Shown: positions 7,902 to 15,903 of the stretch, piece after piece
Position numbering within the stretch: position 1 is the stretch's first letter
How the letters are laid out: every line of letters starts with the position of its first letter
Source of the DNA: Sulfurovum sp.
GTDB lineage: Bacteria > Campylobacterota > Campylobacteria > Campylobacterales > Sulfurovaceae
Assembly: GCA_016744875.1 (NCBI GenBank)
Contig: JADGDL010000019.1
Location: 1 to 36,572 of the forward strand
Direction of reading: 5' to 3'
Length of the DNA stretch: 36,572 bases
Made by a program: the position numbers and the translations under genes
The notes under the pieces: model-generated
Databases searched by the model: none
The model's input: the letters and a program-made list of their open reading frames with translations, nothing else
Told to the model about the DNA's origin: nothing

Positions 7902-8086
7902 TGGCTAAGAAATCAATGATAGCAAAGCAGAAGAGAGCACCTAAGTTCTCATCTCAAGCATATACAAGATGTAACATTTGTGGTAGACCTCACTCAGTAT
8001 ACAGAGACTTTGGTCTTTGCCGTGTGTGTTTAAGAAAAATGGCTAACGAGGGATTGATCCCTGGTATGCGTAAAGCAAGCTGGTAA
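7901..8086 (+). CDS. rpsN: 30S ribosomal protein S14, zinc-binding short type
   Basis: This 61-residue S14 is the short form with two CXXC pairs: Cys24-Cys27 and Cys40-Cys43, a zinc ribbon. The motif RCNICGRPHSVYRDFGLCRVC is therefore complete in two halves of the ribbon. The protein binds the 30S head with S10 and S19. It is coupled to rplE and followed 13 bases later by rpsH with a clear AAGGAGA site. Confidence 0.98.
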   Translation: MAKKSMIAKQKRAPKFSSQAYTRCNICGRPHSVYRDFGLCRVCLRKMANEGLIPGMRKASW

Positions 8087-8099
8087 GGAGAAGAACAAG

Positions 8100-8495
8100 A
8101 TGATGACAGATATAATTGCAGATTCTCTTACTCGTATAAGAAATGCTGCGCAAAGAAGACTAGACGTTACTACACTTCTTCACTCAAAAACAATTGAAGC
8201 AACCGTATCTATTTTGGTAGATAAAGGTTACCTTGAAAGTTTCAAAGTGAAAGAAGACGGAAACAAAAAGACAATTAAAGTAGTTCTTAAATATGATGAG
8301 AACGAAAAAAGTGTGATCAACGAGATCGCAAAGATTTCTAAGCCTGGTAGACGTGTTCACCAAGGTAAAGATGATATTAGAACATTTAAAAATGGTTACG
8401 GTACTTTGGTTGTTTCGACTTCTCAAGGTGTTCTTGCTAATGATGAAGCGTTTAAACGTGGAATCGGTGGCGAAGTAATCTGTAGTATTTGGTAA
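8100..8495 (+). CDS. rpsH: 30S ribosomal protein S8
   Basis: The 131-residue protein begins MMTDIIADSLTRIRNA, the normal S8 pattern; either ATG 8100 or 8103 could be the start, the ribosome site AAGGAG at 8085-8090 suiting both. The C-terminal STSQGVLANDEAFKRGIGGE region is the rRNA-binding part. In E. coli S8 is the autogenous repressor of the spc genes; here the spc genes have no separate promoter that I can see. Confidence 0.97.
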   Translation: MMTDIIADSLTRIRNAAQRRLDVTTLLHSKTIEATVSILVDKGYLESFKVKEDGNKKTIKVVLKYDENEKSVINEIAKISKPGRRVHQGKDDIRTFKNGYGTLVVSTSQGVLANDEAFKRGIGGEVICSIW

Positions 8496-8504
8496 GGAGA
8501 AAAG

Positions 8505-9041
8505 ATGTCAAGAGTAGGAAAAAGACCAGTAACTGTTGCAAGTGGTGTTGAAGTATCACTAGACGGTACATGTCTCGTGGCTAAGAAGGGCAATCTTGAA
8601 AAAAGACTTGAGACTCATGGTAGAGTAGAAGTTAGTATTGATGGATCTGAAGTTACTTTTACAAGAGTAGGTGAAGAGAAACAAGATGCTGCATATTGGG
8701 GTACATACAGAGCTTTATTTAACAATATTATTATTGGACTTGATAAAGGGTATGAAAAATCTTTAGAGATCAACGGTGTTGGTTACAGAGCTGCAGTAAA
8801 CGGCAAAGTACTTAACCTTCAACTTGGTCACTCTCACCCAATTGATTTCAATATCCCTGAGGGATTAGATATCACTGTTGTGAAGAACATTATCACTATC
8901 AAGGGTGCAGACAAACAAGCAGTAGGTCAAGCCGCTGCTGAAATTAGAGACTTCAGACCACCAGAGCCGTACAAAGGTAAGGGTGTTAAGTATACTGATG
9001 AGCATATCATCAGAAAAGCTGGTAAAGCAGCTGGTAAGTAA
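8505..9041 (+). CDS. rplF: 50S ribosomal protein L6
   Basis: The 178-residue protein has two repeated alpha/beta domains. It opens MSRVGKRPV and ends with RPPEPYKGKGVKYTDEHI, the L6 signature that binds the sarcin-ricin region of 23S rRNA. It sits nine bases after rpsH with an AAGGAG site, in standard spc order. Confidence 0.98.
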   Translation: MSRVGKRPVTVASGVEVSLDGTCLVAKKGNLEKRLETHGRVEVSIDGSEVTFTRVGEEKQDAAYWGTYRALFNNIIIGLDKGYEKSLEINGVGYRAAVNGKVLNLQLGHSHPIDFNIPEGLDITVVKNIITIKGADKQAVGQAAAEIRDFRPPEPYKGKGVKYTDEHIIRKAGKAAGK

Positions 9042-9051
9042 GGAGCAGTAG

Positions 9052-9408
9052 ATGTTAAAAAGTATTCAAAAAAGAAAAAATAAACTACGTGCTCAAAGAA
9101 AAGCTAGAGTAAGAGGTAAGATCGTTGGAACGACTGAGTTACCAAGATTGACTGTTTTTAAATCAAACAAAAACTTCTATGCACAAGCGATCGATGACAG
9201 CACAGGAACAACACTTGCTTCTGCTGATGGTAGAAAACTTGGTGTAAAAGTGAACAAAGAAGAAGTGAAAACTGTAGCAACTGAAATGGCTAAGAACCTT
9301 GCTGCTAAAAACATTGATTCTGTTGTTTTTGATAGAAATGGTTACCTTTACCACGGTGTTGTTGCGTCATTTGCTGATGCACTTAGAGACGCCGGAATTA
9401 AGTTTTAA
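9052..9408 (+). CDS. rplR: 50S ribosomal protein L18
   Basis: This 118-residue 5S rRNA-binding protein has the basic N-terminal stretch KRKNKLRAQRKARVRGKI, the strand LPRLTVFKSNKNFYAQAIDD, and the C-terminal FDRNGYLYHGVVASFADALRDAGI. It joins L5 and L25 in the central protuberance. Ten bases separate it from rplF. Confidence 0.98.
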   Translation: MLKSIQKRKNKLRAQRKARVRGKIVGTTELPRLTVFKSNKNFYAQAIDDSTGTTLASADGRKLGVKVNKEEVKTVATEMAKNLAAKNIDSVVFDRNGYLYHGVVASFADALRDAGIKF

Positions 9409-9414
9409 GGAAGC

Positions 9415-9873
9415 ATGATGGAAAACAGAAAAAACGAAGAAATCGAAAAAGAATTTGAAGAAGTAATCGTAAATATCGGTCGTGTTACTAAAGTTGTTAA
9501 GGGTGGTAGAAGATTTAGATTTACTGCACTCGTAGTGATCGGTGACAAAAAAGGTACAGTTGGATACGGATTTGGTAAAGCCAAAGAAGTTCCAGATGCG
9601 ATCAAGAAAGCGGTTGATGATGCACATAAGAACCTTGTAAAAGTAAATATCAAGGGAACTACAATTGCTCATGACATTGAACATAAATTCAATGCAAGTA
9701 GAATTGTACTTAGACCAGCATCAGAAGGTACAGGTGTAATCGCCGGCGGTGCTGCTAGACCAGTACTTGAGCTTGCAGGAATCCAAGATGTTCTTAGCAA
9801 ATCAATCGGTTCAAACAACCCAAATAACCTAGTAAGAGCAACAATTCAAGCACTTACTAGAATCAAAGCGTAA
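9415..9873 (+). CDS. rpsE: 30S ribosomal protein S5
   Basis: The protein (152 residues from ATG 9415, 151 from ATG 9418) has the S5 double-stranded-RNA-binding domain with VTKVVKGGRRFRFTALVVIG and the C-terminal ANNPNNLVRAT-type end (here GSNNPNNLVRATIQAL). AAGGA at 9407-9411 is six bases from 9418 and only three from 9415, so 9418 may be the true start. S5 guards decoding accuracy and mRNA entry. No rpmD (L30) follows; rplO is nine bases on. Confidence 0.97.
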   Translation: MMENRKNEEIEKEFEEVIVNIGRVTKVVKGGRRFRFTALVVIGDKKGTVGYGFGKAKEVPDAIKKAVDDAHKNLVKVNIKGTTIAHDIEHKFNASRIVLRPASEGTGVIAGGAARPVLELAGIQDVLSKSIGSNNPNNLVRATIQALTRIKA

Positions 9874-9882
9874 GGGGTAATT

Positions 9883-10281
9883 ATGGGTTTACATAATTTA
9901 CAACCAGCACCAGGTTCAACGAAAAATAGAAAAAGAGTTGGTCGTGGTCAAGGTTCAGGAACAGGTAAAACAGCTGGACGTGGTAACAAAGGTCAAAAAG
10001 CAAGATCTGGTTACAAAAGAAAAAGAGGTTTTGAGGGTGGACAAATGCCACTTTACAAAAGATTGCCTAAAATTGGTTTTACTTCTAGAGTAGAAAAACC
10101 ATATGTGATCAATGTAGAAAAGATCAAAGCAGTTGCAGAACTTTCTGAGATCACACTTGAAACTATCAAGTCTGTACATAAACTTGATAAAAACGTTACA
10201 AAAGTGAAGTTGATTGGTGCTAGCGCAAAAGATCTTGCTGCTAAGATCAAAGACGACGCTGTTACAACAAGCGGAAAATAA
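9883..10281 (+). CDS. rplO: 50S ribosomal protein L15
   Basis: The 132-residue protein has the glycine- and arginine-rich start with RKRVGRGQGSGTGKTAGRG (about residues 18-36) and GFEGGQMPLYKRLPK, typical of L15. It is a late-assembly protein running through the 50S subunit. secY starts two bases after its stop, the conserved rplO-secY link. Confidence 0.98.
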   Translation: MGLHNLQPAPGSTKNRKRVGRGQGSGTGKTAGRGNKGQKARSGYKRKRGFEGGQMPLYKRLPKIGFTSRVEKPYVINVEKIKAVAELSEITLETIKSVHKLDKNVTKVKLIGASAKDLAAKIKDDAVTTSGK

Positions 10282-10283
10282 TT

Positions 10284-11546
10284 ATGGGCAATGCTTTAAC
10301 TCAAAAAATCCTTATCACATTAGGATTCCTTTTTGCGTACAGAGTTTTAGCCTATATCCCAACTCCAGGTGTTGACTTGGGTGTGATCAAAGAGTTCTTT
10401 GATGACAACTCAAGCAATGCCCTTGGGCTAATGAATATGTTCTCGGGTAATGCCGTTGAACGTTTAAGTATCATCTCTTTAGGTATTATGCCTTACATTA
10501 CTGCATCCATCGTTATGGAACTTCTTGCAGCAACTTTCCCTACACTTGGTCAAATGAAAAAAGAACGTGACGGTATGCAAAAATATATGCAGATCATTCG
10601 TTATTTCACTATTTTTATTACTGTGGTACAAGCTATTGGTGTCTCTATGGGACTTCAAAGTATGACAGGACGTGCAGGACAAAGTGCTATTATGATTGAT
10701 ACGACAACGTTTATGATACTCACAACATTCTCTATGTTGGCAGGTACCATGTTGCTTATGTGGATAGGTGAGCAGATCACACAAAAAGGTATCGGTAACG
10801 GTATTTCACTTATTATCTTTGCAGGTATTGTTTCAGGACTTCCTTCTGCTATCGGTAACACAGTCAGAGCAGTAAATGCAGGTGAGATGAACTTCTTGGT
10901 AGTCCTTGGTATTTTGGCGATCATGCTGATCACTATCTTGGCTATTATTTATGTTGAACTTGGTGAGAGAAGGGTTCCTATCTCTTACTCAAGAAAAACA
11001 ATTATGCAGAATCAGACAAAGAGAGTGATGAACTACATTCCTGTAAAAGTGAACCTTTCAGGTGTTATTCCTCCTATCTTTGCATCTGCTATCTTAATGT
11101 TCCCATTGACGATGTTACAGTCGAGTACTTCTGAGTTTGCAACAACGATTGCAGATTCATTGGCACCAGGCGGTATAACATTTAACGTGGTTACATTTTT
11201 ACTTGTTATGTTCTTTGCATTTTTCTATGCGTCTATCGCATTTAATGCAAAAGACATTGCTGACAACCTAAAAAGACAAGGTGGATTCATCCCTGGTGTT
11301 AGACCAGGTGAGCACACTAAAGAGTTCTTAAATGAAGTTGCCAGTAGATTAACAGGTTCAGGTGCAGTATATCTTGCAATCGTATCTACGGTACCATTTA
11401 TGGTTATCTCAGGTATGGGAGCATCTTTCTACTTTGGTGGGGTTGCTGTACTGATCATCGTTCAAGTTGCACTTGATACAATGAGAAAGATCGAAGCACA
11501 ACGAACAATGAACCAATATGATACCCTAGGTAATGTAGGTCTATAA
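10284..11546 (+). CDS. secY: Protein translocase subunit SecY
   Basis: The 420-residue integral membrane protein shows about ten hydrophobic segments and the plug-region motif with GIMPYITASIVMELL (about residues 69-83). The cytoplasmic loop contains KRQGGFIPGVRPG. SecY is the channel of SecYEG, receiving chains from SecA and from SRP, whose RNA is also in this window. Its ATA/TAA end overlaps the map ATG. The usual adk between secY and map is absent. Confidence 0.98.
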   Translation: MGNALTQKILITLGFLFAYRVLAYIPTPGVDLGVIKEFFDDNSSNALGLMNMFSGNAVERLSIISLGIMPYITASIVMELLAATFPTLGQMKKERDGMQKYMQIIRYFTIFITVVQAIGVSMGLQSMTGRAGQSAIMIDTTTFMILTTFSMLAGTMLLMWIGEQITQKGIGNGISLIIFAGIVSGLPSAIGNTVRAVNAGEMNFLVVLGILAIMLITILAIIYVELGERRVPISYSRKTIMQNQTKRVMNYIPVKVNLSGVIPPIFASAILMFPLTMLQSSTSEFATTIADSLAPGGITFNVVTFLLVMFFAFFYASIAFNAKDIADNLKRQGGFIPGVRPGEHTKEFLNEVASRLTGSGAVYLAIVSTVPFMVISGMGASFYFGGVAVLIIVQVALDTMRKIEAQRTMNQYDTLGNVGL

Positions 11547-12304
11547 TGGCTATTGCTATTAGAAAACCTGACGAGATCGCTAAGCTGCGTGCAGCTGGCG
11601 AGATCGTTGGTAAAACACTTCAATATCTTCAAAATCTTATCAAACCTGGTATGACCCTCAAAGAGATCGATACTTTAGGTGAAGCGTATGTACGTGAACA
11701 TGGTGCCATTCCTTCATTTAAGGGACTCTATGGATTTACAGGTTCCGTATGTACCTCTTTGAATGAAGTATGTATTCATGGTGTCCCTGATGATACCGTG
11801 ATAAAAGAGGGAGATATACTTGGTTTAGATATTGGTACAAAATTAGACGGATATTTTGGTGATGCAGCTATTACAATGGCTGTGGGTAAAATATCTGCTC
11901 AGGATGAAGCACTTATCGCATGTTCTAAAGGCGCGCTTTACCATGCGATAGAAAATATCAAAGTAGGTATGCGGTTTAAAGAACTGACGAAACTTCTTGA
12001 AGATTACATTATTAATGCAGGCTTTGTGCCTTTGCGTGACTATTGTGGTCATGGGATAGGTACAAAACCACATGATGAACCAAATATTCCAAATTATTTG
12101 GAAGGTAAACCTAATCAGGGACCAAAGATCAAAAATGGTATGGTCTTCTGTTTGGAGCCAATGGTATGTCAAAAAAGCGGACAACCTCTGCTACTTGAAG
12201 ATGAATGGTCGGTGATATCTGATGATAAACTCAGATCTTCACACTATGAACATCAAGTTGCAGTGGTTGATGGTAAAGCAGTCATATTGACTGAAGCAGT
12301 ATAA
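11546..12304 (+). CDS. map: Methionine aminopeptidase, type I
   Basis: The 252-residue enzyme removes the initiator methionine from nascent proteins. The pita-bread fold has the dimetal ligands Asp95 (GLDIG), Asp106 (FGDAA), the His in GHGIG, the Glu in FCLEPM and the Glu in HYEHQVAV; His78 (CIHGVP) lines the active site. No N-terminal zinc-finger extension is present, so it is type Ia-like. It overlaps secY by one base and is followed 15 bases later by infA. Confidence 0.97.
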   Translation: MAIAIRKPDEIAKLRAAGEIVGKTLQYLQNLIKPGMTLKEIDTLGEAYVREHGAIPSFKGLYGFTGSVCTSLNEVCIHGVPDDTVIKEGDILGLDIGTKLDGYFGDAAITMAVGKISAQDEALIACSKGALYHAIENIKVGMRFKELTKLLEDYIINAGFVPLRDYCGHGIGTKPHDEPNIPNYLEGKPNQGPKIKNGMVFCLEPMVCQKSGQPLLLEDEWSVISDDKLRSSHYEHQVAVVDGKAVILTEAV

Positions 12305-12319
12305 TTAAGGTTTAAAATC

Positions 12320-12538
12320 ATGGCAAAAGATGACGTAATTGAAATTGACGGTAAAGTGGTTGAAGCTTTACCAAACGCAACATTTAGAGTAGAACTTGAC
12401 AACAAGCACATAGTGCTTTGTCACATCGCAGGAAAAATGCGTATGCACTACATCAAGATCCTCCCTGGAGATACTGTAAAGGTTGAACTTACACCATACA
12501 GTCTTGACAAAGGTCGTATCACTTTTAGATACAAATAG
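12320..12538 (+). CDS. infA: Translation initiation factor IF-1
   Basis: This 72-residue S1-type OB-fold protein starts MAKDDVIEIDGKVVEALPNA and contains GKMRMHYIKILPGD and the end DKGRITFRYK, all diagnostic of IF-1. It blocks the A site during initiation. It closes the first ribosomal run and is followed within ten bases by a strong hairpin (12546-12572), so most transcripts probably stop here. Confidence 0.98.
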   Translation: MAKDDVIEIDGKVVEALPNATFRVELDNKHIVLCHIAGKMRMHYIKILPGDTVKVELTPYSLDKGRITFRYK

Positions 12539-12545
12539 GCTAACA

Positions 12546-12572
12546 TTTCATCCTGATTTTTTCAGGATGAAA
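12546..12572 (+). terminator. Hairpin after infA, probable terminator
   Basis: TTTCATCCTGA (12546-12556) and TCAGGATGAAA (12562-12572) form a perfect 11-base stem with a TTTTT loop. It lies eight bases after the infA stop. There is no T-run after the stem on the plus strand, so termination could be weak or the hairpin could protect the mRNA end. Confidence 0.6.
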
Positions 12573-12611
12573 GACGGTAATCTCCAAATCCTTTCCCCCT
12601 AATTTTTTACA

Positions 12612-12654
12612 TATAATATTTAGTAATGTATATTTTATATCGAAGTGTTATAAT
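12612..12654 (+). promoter_or_regulatory. Two candidate -10 boxes before the GGDEF-EAL gene
   Basis: TATAAT occurs at 12612-12617 and again at 12649-12654, within the very AT-rich 173-base gap before the ATG at 12712. Neither has a good -35 box. Because the gap is AT-rich, one of the two may be chance. Confidence 0.4.
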
Positions 12655-12711
12655 TAAACAATATATAATGTAATCCTTCAATCTAGATAAGTCACAGAAC
12701 TAAGGTTAACT

Positions 12712-14766
12712 ATGAAAGTAAATAAACCCGTTTATTTAAATATTTTTCAAAACTCTCCTAATGGAATGTTTATTATAGAAAACGATAACGTTATTGACTG
12801 TAATAATAAAACTGTCAATATGTTGGCATATACCGATAAAGATCAGTTACTGTATAAAAATATCTCAGATATCAATCCTAAATATCAACCTAATGGTAAG
12901 CACTCTAAAAAAGCGATGGATGAAGCAAGCAAGGTATCTCTGAAACAAGGTAGTTGTCAATTTGAATGGGTTTTACTTAAAAGTAATAATGAACCTATAT
13001 GGGCAGAAGTTACACTTACAAATATTTCAACCGATACACAAAGCTTGTTACTGGCAACTTGGAAAGAGATAGTAGATATTAAACAAAAAGAAAATTATAT
13101 TGGAGACTATGAAACCATATTCAAGTATGCCAAAATGGGATTGGCTATTATTGATGCAAAGACAAAATTTTTAGATGCCAATGATGCTTATTTAAATATG
13201 GTCGGTTATACAAAACCTGAGTTACTTCAATATAGTGGTTTAGACATCAGTGTAGAGAAAGATGTAAGTAGTTCACAAGAAACAGTAAGTAGGGTTGCAC
13301 GTGAAGGTTATATTGAGAACTTTGAGAAGTCATATATCAGAAAAGATGGTGAAGTTATCAATGTTGATATGTCTTTAGCGCTTTTGCCAGATGAAAAACG
13401 TATTTTAATCAGTGTTAGAGATATTACAAAAACAAAACGTATTGAAAAAGAGTTGAAGGATTCTAAAGAGATACTAAGAATACAAGCACATTATGATAAT
13501 TTAACAGGTTTACCAAATCGTGCTTTGTTTCAAGATAGATTATCGCAGGCTGTACATAAGTCTCAAAGACAACAGAGCAAGTTTGCAATGTTATTTATAG
13601 ACCTGGATAATTTTAAAACGATCAATGATGCATTTGGGCATGAGACAGGAGATCAATTTCTTATACAGGTAGCAAATAAAATTTCTTCTCATATACGAAT
13701 TTCTGATACGTTCTCTCGTATTGGAGGAGATGAATTCACGATCATCTTAAATGAAATCAATGAACCAAAGGATGTTATATCTTTTGTAAACAAAATATTT
13801 GATGCATTAAAAGATGATATCATCATTAATAATCATAAACTAAACGCCAATATGAGTGTAGGGATAACGATCTGTCCGGATGATACTAACTGTAGTGAAA
13901 AAATTATGATCAATTCTGATGTAGCCATGTATCATGTAAAAGAAAATGGTAAAAATAATTTTGCTTTCTATCATGATGATATGAATCAGGAATCACTTAA
14001 ACGTATACAAATTGAAAGTGAATTGATCAAGGCTCTAAAGCATGATGAATTGACAGTGTATTATCAACCACAGATAGATGCAAAAATGAATACCCTGATA
14101 GGAACGGAAGCACTTGTAAGATGGCGTCATCCACAAAAAGGTCTCATATCACCTAGTATGTTCATCCCCATAGCAAAAGAAACAGGCTTAATGCCTGAGA
14201 TAGATATTTACGTGATGAAAGAAGCTATGAAACAAATGAGAACATGGTATGACAAGGGATATGATCCAGGTAAAATATCTTTAAATCTTCCTATTAAACA
14301 AATTGAAAGAGACGGATGTATTCCTGTGATAAAGAGAATACTAGAAGATACAAGATGTCTCTCCGAATGGGTAGAATTTGAAATAACAGAAAATGATCTT
14401 ATGATAGATCCTGAAAAAGCACTTGAAACGCTTCATAAAATTAGACTTTTAAATATTGATTTGGCTATTGATGATTTTGGAATGGGATATTCATCATTCT
14501 CTTATCTTAAAAAGTTTCCCATAACCAAATTAAAAATAGATAAGTCATTTATAAAAGATCTACCACATGATCATGAAGATATAGCGATTTCAAAAGCCAT
14601 TATCGCACTGGCAAGTTCTCTTAATATAAATGTTATTGCAGAAGGTGTTGAGACAGAGGCGCAAAAAGATTTTTTATTGCAGAATCACTGTAGAAATATT
14701 CAGGGATATTTTTATTCTAAGCCCATAAGTGCGAAAGAATTAGAAGAAAGATTTTTGAAAGTATAA
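12712..14766 (+). CDS. Cyclic-di-GMP signalling protein, PAS-PAS-GGDEF-EAL
   Basis: The 684-residue protein has no membrane segment. Two PAS-type sensor regions (about 8-125 and 130-245) precede a GGDEF domain (about 258-415) with intact GGDEF at 338-342 and an RISD inhibitory-site motif five residues before it, then an EAL domain (about 430-680) with EAL at 466-468, the ITE glutamate, DDFGMGYSS, KIDKSF and EGVE. Both catalytic sites look complete, so it may make and degrade cyclic-di-GMP, one domain possibly acting as a regulator. It sits alone between infA and rpmJ, has its own promoter region, and uses A/T-ending codons more than the ribosomal genes. The sensed signal is unknown. Confidence 0.93.
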   Translation: MKVNKPVYLNIFQNSPNGMFIIENDNVIDCNNKTVNMLAYTDKDQLLYKNISDINPKYQPNGKHSKKAMDEASKVSLKQGSCQFEWVLLKSNNEPIWAEVTLTNISTDTQSLLLATWKEIVDIKQKENYIGDYETIFKYAKMGLAIIDAKTKFLDANDAYLNMVGYTKPELLQYSGLDISVEKDVSSSQETVSRVAREGYIENFEKSYIRKDGEVINVDMSLALLPDEKRILISVRDITKTKRIEKELKDSKEILRIQAHYDNLTGLPNRALFQDRLSQAVHKSQRQQSKFAMLFIDLDNFKTINDAFGHETGDQFLIQVANKISSHIRISDTFSRIGGDEFTIILNEINEPKDVISFVNKIFDALKDDIIINNHKLNANMSVGITICPDDTNCSEKIMINSDVAMYHVKENGKNNFAFYHDDMNQESLKRIQIESELIKALKHDELTVYYQPQIDAKMNTLIGTEALVRWRHPQKGLISPSMFIPIAKETGLMPEIDIYVMKEAMKQMRTWYDKGYDPGKISLNLPIKQIERDGCIPVIKRILEDTRCLSEWVEFEITENDLMIDPEKALETLHKIRLLNIDLAIDDFGMGYSSFSYLKKFPITKLKIDKSFIKDLPHDHEDIAISKAIIALASSLNINVIAEGVETEAQKDFLLQNHCRNIQGYFYSKPISAKELEERFLKV

Positions 14767-14863
14767 AGATAAAATGCCTTGAGTGATGTAGATATAAATA
14801 TAAGAGTTTGAAAAGATAATACATCCACAAAGACTAATAAGAAAATATCAAGAAATATTTCGG

Positions 14864-14869
14864 TATAAT
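14864..14869 (+). promoter_or_regulatory. -10 box of the alpha (rpmJ-rpoA) operon
   Basis: TATAAT in the context CGGTATAATCCCCC matches the pattern also seen before panD (TTGGTATAATCCC) and is typical of Campylobacterota sigma70 promoters, which have little -35 conservation. It would start transcription near 14876, some 160 bases before rpmJ. Confidence 0.68.
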
Positions 14870-14875
14870 CCCCCT

Positions 14876-15037
14876 CCCTATTACTATAGGTATAGGAAAC
14901 TGCGCGAAGAATCTTTGATTAATTTCGCACCGATTACTCAAGGGTTGGATAGTGAAACATCATCTATCCACGCAAAATAAGGGTAGAAATACCTAGGTGT
15001 AAGAACAATAGTTCATAAATACAACGTAGGAGTAACC
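14876..15037 (+). promoter_or_regulatory. Hairpin-rich leader of the alpha operon
   Basis: The leader can form several hairpins. GCGAA (14904-14908) pairs with TTCGC (14924-14928). TGGATAG-TGA (14946-14955) pairs with TCA-T-CTATCCA (14960-14970), ten pairs with one bulge. GGTA (14982-14985) and TACC (14990-14993) enclose a GAAA tetraloop, and GAAC/GTTC (15003-15006, 15011-15014) enclose AATA. The ribosome site GTAGGAG follows at 15026-15032. In other bacteria the alpha operon leader binds S4; rpsD (S4) is the fourth gene here, so the same role is possible but unproven. Confidence 0.5.
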
Positions 15038-15151
15038 ATGAAGGTTAGACCATCAGTAAAAAAGATGTGCGATGATTGTAAGATCATTAAGCGCAAGGGT
15101 ATCGTACGCGTGATTTGTAAAAATCCAAAACATAAACAAAGACAAGGATAA
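15038..15151 (+). CDS. rpmJ: 50S ribosomal protein L36, zinc-binding type
   Basis: This 37-residue protein reads from ATG 15038 to TAA 15151 and starts MKVRPSVKKMCDDCK. The zinc ligands Cys11, Cys14, Cys27 and His32 are all present (C+ type). GTAGGAG precedes it at the right distance, and rpsM starts two bases after the stop. It is the first gene of the alpha operon here, separated from infA by the cyclic-di-GMP gene, although infA-rpmJ are neighbours in many relatives. Confidence 0.96.
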   Translation: MKVRPSVKKMCDDCKIIKRKGIVRVICKNPKHKQRQG

Positions 15152-15153
15152 AC

Positions 15154-15516
15154 ATGGCTCGTATTGCAGGGGTTGATTTACCACAGAAAAAAAGAATGGA
15201 GTATGCACTTACTTACATTTTTGGTATTGGTTTAACAACATCAAGAAAAATTCTTGACAGAACAGGTATTGATTACAACACTAGAGCTCATGAACTGACA
15301 GATGCACAAGCGGCATTGATTCGTCAAGATATTCAAGAGAATGTTATGGTTGAAGGTGATCTTAGAAAAAAAGTGACTTTAGATATTAAAGCACTTATGG
15401 ACCTAGGAAGCTACAGAGGACTTAGACACAGAAGAGGTTTACCTTGTCGTGGTCAGAAAACAAAGACAAATGCGCGTACTCGTAAAGGTAAGCGTAAGAC
15501 TGTCGGCGCGGCATAA
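15154..15516 (+). CDS. rpsM: 30S ribosomal protein S13
   Basis: The 120-residue protein starts MARIAGVDLPQKKRMEYALT and has the conserved RGLRHRRGLPCRGQKTKTNARTRKG tail (split: RGLRHRRGLPCRGQ, TKTNARTRKG). It sits at the top of the 30S head and contacts P-site tRNA and L5. It follows rpmJ by two bases and precedes rpsK by ten. Confidence 0.98.
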   Translation: MARIAGVDLPQKKRMEYALTYIFGIGLTTSRKILDRTGIDYNTRAHELTDAQAALIRQDIQENVMVEGDLRKKVTLDIKALMDLGSYRGLRHRRGLPCRGQKTKTNARTRKGKRKTVGAA

Positions 15517-15526
15517 GGAATAGTAT

Positions 15527-15901
15527 ATGGCTAAGAAAAAAGCAAAAAAAAGTATAGCGAAAGCGGTAGTATATGTAGCTGCAACTTTCAATAATACAGT
15601 AATTACAGTAACAGATGAAATGGGCAACGTTATCGCTTGGAGTTCTGCTGGAGCACTAGGTTTTAAAGGTTCTAAAAAATCAACACCTTTTGCAGCAACT
15701 GAAGCAGTTCAAGATGCGATGACAAAAGCAATGGAAAATGGTGTTAAAGAAGTAGGAATTAAAGTTCAAGGTCCTGGTTCTGGTAGAGACACTGCTGTTA
15801 AAGCAATTGGTGCAACAGAAGGTATTCGTGTAACATTCTTAAAAGATATTACACCACTTCCACATAATGGTTGTAGACCACCTAAGAAGAGAAGGGTATA
15901 A
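15527..15901 (+). CDS. rpsK: 30S ribosomal protein S11
   Basis: The 124-residue protein shows VYVAATFNNTVITVTDEMGN, GFKGSKKSTPFAA and the C-terminal TPLPHNGCRPPKKRRV, which defines S11. It lies on the 30S platform near the Shine-Dalgarno helix. The very basic, lysine-rich N-terminus (AKKKAKKSIAKA) is common in this group. Two bases separate it from rpsD. Confidence 0.98.
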   Translation: MAKKKAKKSIAKAVVYVAATFNNTVITVTDEMGNVIAWSSAGALGFKGSKKSTPFAATEAVQDAMTKAMENGVKEVGIKVQGPGSGRDTAVKAIGATEGIRVTFLKDITPLPHNGCRPPKKRRV

Positions 15902-15903
15902 GT

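Noticed and set aside
9874..9882. Possible rpmD (L30) between rpsE and rplO
   Set aside because: The gap is only nine bases. L30 is commonly absent in this group.
2144..10933. Many long minus-strand open frames within the ribosomal genes
   Set aside because: They are antisense shadows of well-supported ribosomal protein genes, have no ribosome sites and show low-complexity Ser/Phe-rich products.
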